Below, one piece after another: positions 1-3,403 of a stretch of 6,052 bases of DNA. The notes below the pieces were generated by a model. It worked only from the letters and a program-made list of their open reading frames with translations, searched no databases and was not told where the DNA came from. The DNA is taken from assembly GCA_011065065.1 (NCBI GenBank), contig JAAKFL010000124.1, positions 1 through 6,052 of the forward strand, given 5' to 3'. The translations under genes and the position numbers were made by a program. The DNA comes from Chlamydiota bacterium. GTDB lineage: Bacteria > Chlamydiota > Chlamydiia > Chlamydiales > SLFE01. Within the stretch, counting starts at the first letter, position 1; each line of letters opens with the position of its first letter.

Positions 1-125
1 TAAAGTCTGTCAACTCTCCGAATAAACTTCTCAGTGAGAATTTATGGGAGAGCCGTATACTGGAAATCTGTACGTACGGTTCGATGAGGGGGAGGGGATT
101 AATCCCCCCTCTCTACTCTACCGAC
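1..125 (+). mobile_element. Group II intron, 3' end (domains IV-end, V, VI), partial
   Basis: This is the 3' end of a group II self-splicing intron on the plus strand. Domain V lies at about 50-82: the lower stem GAGCCGTA pairs with TACGGTTC, the AGC catalytic triad is at 51-53, the two-base CG bulge is at 73-74, and a GAAA-type cap is at 63-66. One upper-stem pair (T61/T69) is mismatched and the domain is about one base shorter than the usual 34. Domain VI follows at about 86-120 as a G-rich/C-rich hairpin, with A115 a plausible branch-point adenosine. The 3' splice site is placed near 125 (..CGAC), judged from the branch distance and from where the exon repeat begins. A hairpin at about 14-49 is probably the end of domain IV. 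The reverse transcriptase/maturase and 5' parts are outside the window, so activity cannot be judged. Confidence 0.85.
50..82 (+). ncRNA. Group II intron domain V catalytic hairpin
   Basis: This is the catalytic core hairpin of the intron. It has the conserved AGC triad at the base, an eight-pair lower helix, a two-nucleotide CG bulge on the 3' strand and a GAAA loop. This arrangement is diagnostic of group II introns. Confidence 0.85.
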
Positions 126-136
126 CTCTGTGGTGA
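125..136 (+). repeat. Partial copy of the inverted-repeat arm at the intron's 3' exon
   Basis: CCTCTGTGGTGA is identical to 234-245, at the outer edge of the complete inverted repeat. Identity starts at the predicted intron-exon junction and stops at the base before it (A124 versus G233). This fits insertion of the intron into another copy of the repeat. The match continues loosely for a few AT-rich bases. Confidence 0.6.
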
Positions 137-178
137 AATTATATTTTATCAACAAATTTTCCAGCGGGAATTGCTGCC

Positions 179-237
179 GAGGCACCGAGGCACAGAGAAA
201 GTAATATTTAAGACGTTTCTCTGTGTCTCGGTGCCTC
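179..237. repeat. Inverted repeat, 22-bp arms (dispersed-repeat family)
   Basis: The arms at 179-200 and 216-237 pair over 22 positions with one G-U wobble (G190/T226), around a 15-base AT-rich spacer. The right arm runs on into CCTCTGTGGTGA (234-245), and the same 12 bases appear at 125-136 directly after the intron end. This indicates at least two copies of one repeat family here. There is no T-run after the stem, so it is not a canonical intrinsic terminator. It lies just upstream of the sigma-54 promoter of the first small gene. Confidence 0.85.
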
Positions 238-267
238 TGTGGTGATATATAGTCCAGAACTCAAACT

Positions 268-284
268 CTGGTACGGAAATCGCT
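268..284 (+). promoter_or_regulatory. Sigma-54 (-24/-12) promoter upstream of small gene 1
   Basis: The -24 element CTGGTACG (268-275) and -12 element TCGCT (280-284) match the RpoN consensus YTGGCACG-N4-TTGCW with one mismatch in each element. The invariant GG and GC are separated by exactly 10 bases. The predicted transcript start is near 295, about 30 bases before the ATG. An equivalent element lies before small gene 3. Sigma-54 promoters need an AAA+ activator (in chlamydiae CtcC/AtoC); no activator gene is in this window. Confidence 0.75.
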
Positions 285-324
285 TATTCTTTCAGTAACA
301 AATGACATAATCAAGGAGTCTATC

Positions 325-510
325 ATGAGTCATAATGCATTAGAGTTGGAAATCTCTCGTTTAGAGTCGATTAATGACCATTTAAAGACCGAAATCACTT
401 ATATTGACGACCTTTTGCGATTAAGTGGCTTTTCAAGAGGTCTTGAGTCCTTGAAAGAGGTTGCGATGGAAATGATCGAACACCCTGAATTTGAAGAGGA
501 TGAGTTGTAA
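325..510 (+). CDS. Small coiled-coil GFxxGL-motif protein, paralog 1 (unknown function)
   Basis: This gene encodes a 61-residue protein of unknown function, with no recognised domain. It begins with an amphipathic, probably coiled-coil helix (about residues 5-33, with LExxNDxL and LL spacing), followed by a GFSRGL turn at 35-40, a second short helix (about 41-53) and an acidic tail. There is no signal peptide, membrane segment or cysteine, so it is probably cytoplasmic. The ATG is preceded by AAGGAG at 313-318. With the genes at 589 and 921 it forms a paralogous trio that aligns without gaps: L20, E23, D28, L30, G35, F36, G39, L40, K44, A47 and E49 are shared by all three. Transcription is probably from the sigma-54 promoter at 268-284 and may run into gene 2, 78 bases downstream. 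A small DNA- or protein-binding adaptor is possible, but nothing in the sequence proves it. Confidence 0.88.
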   Translation: MSHNALELEISRLESINDHLKTEITYIDDLLRLSGFSRGLESLKEVAMEMIEHPEFEEDEL

Positions 511-588
511 AATTTAAAGAAAATTTGCTTGGGATTTAAGAAATTTTAATGATTCTGTTGAACAATGAAGATTAATAGAGGAGAATCT

Positions 589-777
589 ATGAATTCTTTA
601 GATCTAAAAAATCAAATTGCCAAGCTAGAGAGCTTGAACGATCAGCTGAACACAGAGCTTTCATATGTGGATAAGCTACTGAAACAGTTGGGTTTCGATG
701 AAGGTTTGATATCTCTGAAAACTGCTGCATTAGAGGTCTTAGAAAATCCTCAAAGTGATGTGGCTACTTATAACTAA
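589..777 (+). CDS. Small coiled-coil GFxxGL-motif protein, paralog 2 (unknown function)
   Basis: This gene encodes a 62-residue paralog of the genes at 325 and 921. The ATG at 589 is preferred over the in-frame ATG at 565: it follows AGAGGAG (577-583) by five bases, and only this start brings the protein into gap-free register with both paralogs, with GF at residues 35-36 in all three. The helix of residues 3-33 carries LESLNDQLNTEL, closely matching gene 1. It is followed by GFDEGL, a second helix and a polar, less acidic tail than its relatives. It ends in tandem stops TAA-TAG. No sigma-54 element or convincing promoter lies in the 78-base gap from gene 1, so it is probably the second gene of a two-gene transcript ended by the hairpin at 788-832. 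The function is unknown. Confidence 0.87.
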   Translation: MNSLDLKNQIAKLESLNDQLNTELSYVDKLLKQLGFDEGLISLKTAALEVLENPQSDVATYN

Positions 778-787
778 TAGTAATCCC

Positions 788-837
788 GAGCTATTGGACC
801 CTGTTAAATGTAATAAAAGGGGTCAATAGCTCATTTT
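788..837 (+). terminator. Probable terminator after small gene 2
   Basis: The left arm 788-801 pairs with the right arm 820-832 over about 13 pairs with one bulged G, with an 18-base AT-rich loop. Only ATTTT follows, so it is a weak-tailed intrinsic terminator. It separates the gene 1-gene 2 unit from the separately promoted gene 3. Confidence 0.55.
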
Positions 838-838
838 C

Positions 839-875
839 GCTGGAATCCATGGCAATCCAATGGCTAAATTCCAGC
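839..875. repeat. Hairpin abutting the second sigma-54 promoter
   Basis: GCTGGAAT (839-846) is complementary to ATTCCAGC (868-875), with an inner CCAT/ATGG pairing (847-850/860-863) and a short asymmetric bulge. The outer arm ends directly before the -24 element. It could be an operator or activator site or a transcript structure; there is no T-run, so it is not a terminator. Confidence 0.5.
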
Positions 876-892
876 TTGGTACGGCATTCGCA
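876..892 (+). promoter_or_regulatory. Sigma-54 (-24/-12) promoter upstream of small gene 3
   Basis: TTGGTACG (876-883) and TCGCA (888-892) each match the RpoN consensus with one mismatch, with GG and GC separated by exactly 10 bases. The two deviations (T for C at -24, C for T at -12) are the same as in the promoter at 268-284, and ATT and TT downstream are also shared. The predicted transcript start is near 903, about 18 bases before the ATG at 921. Confidence 0.77.
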
Positions 893-920
893 TATTGGTT
901 AGATAATCGGAGGTGGCATC

Positions 921-1121
921 ATGAAAGAAAAAGAGCTTTTAAAGAAGAAAAAAGCCTTAGAGGAAGAAAACCTCAAGCTTCGAAAGGAAATTGTTGAGCT
1001 TGACCATCTTATGCGTCTCGCTGGGTTCTCTAATGGACTGGAAACGGTAAAAGCGACTGCTCATGAATTAGTTAAGTATCACGATGAAGAGGACTTCCCA
1101 GAAGAAGAGCAAGCAGCTTAA
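921..1121 (+). CDS. Small coiled-coil GFxxGL-motif protein, paralog 3 (unknown function)
   Basis: This gene encodes a 66-residue member of the paralogous trio. The N-terminal helix is strongly charged, with a lysine-rich stretch at residues 2-11, then ALEEENLKL typical of a coiled coil. LMRLAGFSNGLETVK follows, with GF at residues 35-36 as in the other two, then a second helix and a glutamate-rich tail (EEDFPEEEQ). It is the most diverged of the three, and its basic N-terminus with acidic C-terminus gives a polarised charge. The ribosome binding site GGAGG is at 909-913. It has its own sigma-54 promoter at 876-892 and its own intrinsic terminator at 1171-1204, so it is a single-gene unit under the same apparent control as gene 1. 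It is likely cytoplasmic, and its function is not recognised. Confidence 0.88.
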   Translation: MKEKELLKKKKALEEENLKLRKEIVELDHLMRLAGFSNGLETVKATAHELVKYHDEEDFPEEEQAA

Positions 1122-1170
1122 GTTAAGTGTCTTCCTATGTAGGGTTTTGGAACTGCCCTTGTAGTAGTGT

Positions 1171-1204
1171 GCCCGGTATGAAACATCATACTGGGCATTT
1201 TTTT
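1171..1204 (+). terminator. Intrinsic terminator of small gene 3, overlapping the trhO 3' end
   Basis: An 11-bp stem (1171-1181 with 1186-1196, one G-U pair) has a four-base AACA loop and is followed by a run of seven T (1198-1204). This is a canonical Rho-independent terminator in the plus direction. On the minus strand no T-run follows, so it serves the small gene and not trhO. The trhO stop codon (1186-1188) lies inside the right arm. Confidence 0.88.
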
Positions 1205-2145
1205 AAGAGGGTGTCTCGAAAGTAATGTCTCTTTCTAAATGGTTTATGTGGGTTTTGATGCTGGAATGGTCGCACCCTCGGGGTTTCTTGACATTCATTG
1301 CAGCAACACCCTTTTAGCTCTTCTAGACAACTTTTGCAGCAGATAAACAGGTGATTGCAATCCATATTGGCGCAATTGTAGTAATCGCCAGTAAGAGCTT
1401 CACATCGATGACATTTACTTATCGTTGGAGTTTCTTCTTCACTGATGGGGACCGTCATCCTATCATCAAAGACAAAGAGCTTACCTTGCCAATGTTGGCT
1501 CCCTTCTTTAAGCCCATAGTTGATCACACCACCATCTAATTGATAAACCTTTTCAAATCCCTCTTCTTTTAGTAGGGCGGAGTAGAGTTCGCAACGAATG
1601 CCTCCTGTACAGTACATCATGACGGGAGTATTCTTCGGATCAATCTTTTTCTGAAGATCTTTAGCGTAGCTTTTGAATTCCCGGAAAGTGGAGAGAGGAG
1701 GCGTGATGGCTCCATCAAAATGCCCCACTTTCCATTCATAATCATTTCTGACATCGATGACCACACGATCGTTATTGGTTTCAAGCATCTCTTTCCATTT
1801 TTTGGGGGTGACATGTTCTCCTGTCAAAGACATATCAACATCATAATCAAGAGCGACAAGTTGATCGCGATATTTGATCTTCAGTTTTTCAAAGGCATGT
1901 TCGTGGTAGCTGTGAATCTTGATCGGCATTTCCTGAAAATAGGGTTTGGAATGGAGCCAATCGAGGTAGATTTGAACATCCTCAGATGCCAGGCTCATTT
2001 GTCCATTGATCCCGTCTTCAGAGATATAAATACGACCTCGAGAATCGAGATTTTCTAAAAATTTCTTATGATCGGCGACTTCACGATGAGGATCGTCGAT
2101 TTTATTGAAAAAATAGTAGGCTAGAACTGAATATTCATTGGTCAT
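1186..2145 (-). CDS. trhO: tRNA uridine(34) hydroxylase TrhO (rhodanese-like, UPF0176)
   Basis: TrhO catalyses oxygen-dependent hydroxylation of uridine 34 in certain tRNAs, giving 5-hydroxyuridine, the precursor of wobble modifications such as cmo5U and mo5U. It is cytoplasmic. The 319 residues match the family's usual 300-350. An N-terminal acylphosphatase-like region (about 1-95) contains the family motif ISEDGINGQ (41-49). A rhodanese domain (about 112-222) has VIDVRNDYEW and the active-site loop YCTGGIRCE with Cys179. A C-terminal cysteine-rich region (245-285, eleven cysteines including CHRC, CC and CCC clusters) probably binds zinc. The ATG is preceded by AAGGA (about 2155-2160). It is convergent with small gene 3, whose terminator overlaps its last codons, and lies 63 bases downstream of an unknown membrane protein gene on the same strand. 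The identification is secure. Confidence 0.96.
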   Translation of the reverse strand: MTNEYSVLAYYFFNKIDDPHREVADHKKFLENLDSRGRIYISEDGINGQMSLASEDVQIYLDWLHSKPYFQEMPIKIHSYHEHAFEKLKIKYRDQLVALDYDVDMSLTGEHVTPKKWKEMLETNNDRVVIDVRNDYEWKVGHFDGAITPPLSTFREFKSYAKDLQKKIDPKNTPVMMYCTGGIRCELYSALLKEEGFEKVYQLDGGVINYGLKEGSQHWQGKLFVFDDRMTVPISEEETPTISKCHRCEALTGDYYNCANMDCNHLFICCKSCLEELKGCCCNECQETPRVRPFQHQNPHKPFRKRHYFRDTLLKKCPV

Positions 2146-2173
2146 TCTGATAAATCCTTCTTAGATAAAGGAG

Positions 2174-2202
2174 AGTTTACAGAATAACCAATAAAAAATC
2201 AA
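2174..2202 (-). promoter_or_regulatory. Candidate housekeeping promoter for trhO
   Basis: On the minus strand, TTGATT (2197-2202) and TAAACT (2174-2179) are separated by 17 bases, each matching the sigma-66/sigma-70 consensus at four of six positions. It fits in the short gap and would allow trhO transcription independent of the gene upstream. It is a sequence match only. Confidence 0.4.
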
Positions 2203-2208
2203 TGTGGC

Positions 2209-2664
2209 TCATTTAGATGCTGGGCCAAATAGAGGTTGAATGATTCGGGCGTTCAAAGCTGTATGAAGGGAAATCCCAATAGCTAGTCCCAATCCAATCT
2301 CAAACAACAGGGCACTTCCTGTCACAAGGAAAGCAGCAGCAGTCGCTGTCAATAGCCACGCTTTATCAACATTTTCCATGTCGGTAAAAGGTGTGATATA
2401 ACGATCTGCCCATTTAGGAAGATCAAGAAAATCCGAAGCAATTGATAAACCGATGATCCCAATGGCTGTCACGCATCCAGCAGAACATGCAGCGCGACTT
2501 GTCACAAAGAAAAGTCCGTAGAAAAGAGCACTGGCTTCAACAAAATCGTGATTGTTTTCAATAAATTCAGAAACTTTTGTTGCAGTCCCTTGAATCTGGA
2601 TCGGAAGAATCTCAATAATTTTTTTTGTAATAGAATTTGAATCTATACTCACTGGTGATGACAT
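2209..2664 (-). CDS. Hypothetical membrane protein with two hydrophobic lobes
   Basis: This gene encodes a 151-residue protein of unrecognised family. A polar N-terminus of about 45 residues is rich in Ser, Thr and Ile and lacks a classical signal peptide. Two long hydrophobic, small-residue-rich regions follow: about 46-79 (with C60 and C64 in RAACSAGC) and about 102-135 (LLFEIGLGLAIGISL). The short loop between them contains KWADRYITPFTD. Each lobe is long enough for a helical hairpin. This outline loosely resembles the bilobed hydrophobic domain of chlamydial inclusion membrane proteins, but an ordinary inner-membrane protein is equally possible. The start is supported by AGGAG at 2671-2675, seven bases before the ATG. 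A promoter-like sequence lies at 2705-2732. It precedes trhO on the same strand and may be co-transcribed with it. Confidence 0.8.
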   Translation of the reverse strand: MSSPVSIDSNSITKKIIEILPIQIQGTATKVSEFIENNHDFVEASALFYGLFFVTSRAACSAGCVTAIGIIGLSIASDFLDLPKWADRYITPFTDMENVDKAWLLTATAAAFLVTGSALLFEIGLGLAIGISLHTALNARIIQPLFGPASK

Positions 2665-2704
2665 GGTTGTCTCCTTTTTTAACTAGGGTTCAAGAATAGA
2701 CAAG

Positions 2705-2732
2705 ACTATAGATTAGAAATATTAAGATTCAA
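2705..2732 (-). promoter_or_regulatory. Candidate housekeeping promoter for the two-lobed membrane protein
   Basis: On the minus strand, TTGAAT (2727-2732) and TATAGT (2705-2710) are spaced 16 bases apart. The -10 element matches five of six consensus bases and the -35 element four of six. It lies about 40 bases before the start codon at 2664. It is a sequence match only. Confidence 0.5.
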
Positions 2733-2795
2733 TAAAGAACGCAGAGAAGAACGTAATAAACAGGGAAAGTTTGATTCCTAGACGCTGATCAGGGC

Positions 2796-2825
2796 AATTG
2801 CATCAAGAAATTTCTTGATACAATT
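2796..2825. repeat. 30-bp near-perfect palindrome
   Basis: The half-sites 2796-2810 and 2811-2825 are reverse complements at 14 of 15 positions, the only mismatch being C2801/A2820. The core 2802-2819 is a perfect 18-bp palindrome with no spacer. It could be a dimeric-protein binding site, a recombination site or a mobile-element relic. Confidence 0.85.
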
Positions 2826-2837
2826 TCTGGACGTTTT

Positions 2838-2925
2838 ATCCTGTTAATCCTTATTATCCTGCCTATCCTGTTTTTCACATACGGAAAAAAAACAGGATAG
2901 GCAGGATAATAAGGATATACAAGAT
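2838..2925. repeat. 29-bp perfect inverted repeat made of 9-bp tandem units
   Basis: The arms 2847-2875 and 2888-2916 are perfect reverse complements around a 12-base spacer. Each arm is itself a degenerate 9-bp tandem array: ATCCTGTTA, ATCCTTATT, ATCCTGCCT and ATCCTGTTT from 2838 to 2873, mirrored by four units from 2890 to 2925. The outermost unit pair is diverged. No T-run follows on either strand. Confidence 0.88.
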
Positions 2926-2963
2926 GCTTTTATCGGCGTTAATCTGTGCCATCTGCGTCTAAT

Positions 2964-3395
2964 TTAGAAAGAACCGATGATGGCTCCCATCACCGAATAA
3001 CTGATCACCATTTCTCCGTTGTGAATGGCAAAAAGATTGAGGTGCTTGTTTTCCCAGATCACACCACCCATCATGGTCGTGGCGGCAAATCCTAACCAAG
3101 CCCAGAATCCCACACAGGCTCCGTACCACCAGGACATCTCGCCCCCTGTCAACCAGGACAATTCGCTTGTTACGGCTATAAATCCTGCAAGTATCAACGC
3201 GACAACAAATGAATTGATAAAGCCCCATACGACTTTCATGTTCACATTTTTCAGATCTGTTGGATCTCTATGGGCTAGGTTCAACCACATATTGCCGAAA
3301 ACAGCAGGAGAATACCAGACCATTCCGATGATGATCCTCGCAACAGCTGCGATAATAATCGCGATATAATTCAGATTAGCAAAATCCCATAACAT
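2964..3395 (-). CDS. DUF1761 family membrane protein
   Basis: This small integral membrane protein of the DUF1761 family (function unknown) has four predicted transmembrane helices at about residues 8-27, 58-77, 88-110 and 124-142, counting from the ATG at 3395. The family signature GMVWYSPAVFGNMW follows the first helix. The third and fourth helices contain the typical small-residue pattern and the final AIHNGE..VMGAIIG. Two starts are possible. The ATG at 3407 gives 147 residues and an ATGA overlap with the stop of the channel gene, but has a poor ribosome site. The ATG at 3395 gives 143 residues and sits just downstream of GAGGT (3401-3405), so it is preferred. Either way it is translated directly after the MscS-like gene and almost certainly belongs to the same operon. 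Whether the two membrane proteins work together is unknown. Confidence 0.85.
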   Translation of the reverse strand: MLWDFANLNYIAIIIAAVARIIIGMVWYSPAVFGNMWLNLAHRDPTDLKNVNMKVVWGFINSFVVALILAGFIAVTSELSWLTGGEMSWWYGACVGFWAWLGFAATTMMGGVIWENKHLNLFAIHNGEMVISYSVMGAIIGSF

Positions 3396-3403
3396 ATTGT
3401 ACC

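Larger units (their letters stand above)
2665..2963. other. Repeat-rich intergenic region
   Basis: No credible gene lies in these 299 bases. They hold a minus-strand promoter next to the gene at 2209-2664, a 30-bp palindrome (2796-2825) and a 29-bp inverted repeat of 9-bp units (2847-2916). Short outer arms, ACGCAGA at 2739-2745 and TCTGCGT at 2952-2958, are complementary and could bound a composite element of about 220 bp. No intrinsic terminator with a T-run is visible for the DUF1761 gene ending at 2964. Confidence 0.6.

Noticed and set aside
565..588. Earlier ATG for small gene 2
   Set aside because: The ATG at 589 has the proper AGAGGAG spacing and gives gap-free alignment with both paralogs; the extension would itself encode the ribosome site.
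325..1121. Small-gene trio as a toxin-antitoxin or phage module
   Set aside because: All three are paralogs of one kind with no partner toxin, no phage genes and no shared overlap typical of such modules.
1720..2058. Plus-strand 112-residue reading frame
   Set aside because: It is fully antisense to trhO, whose family identity is clear; it has no ribosome site and shadow-like composition.
2838..2925. Possible CRISPR array from regularly repeated units
   Set aside because: The units are 9 bp, contiguous and degenerate, with no spacers and arranged as two mirrored arms.
3025..3369. Plus-strand 114-residue reading frame
   Set aside because: It is antisense to the DUF1761 gene; there is no supporting start signal or family resemblance.
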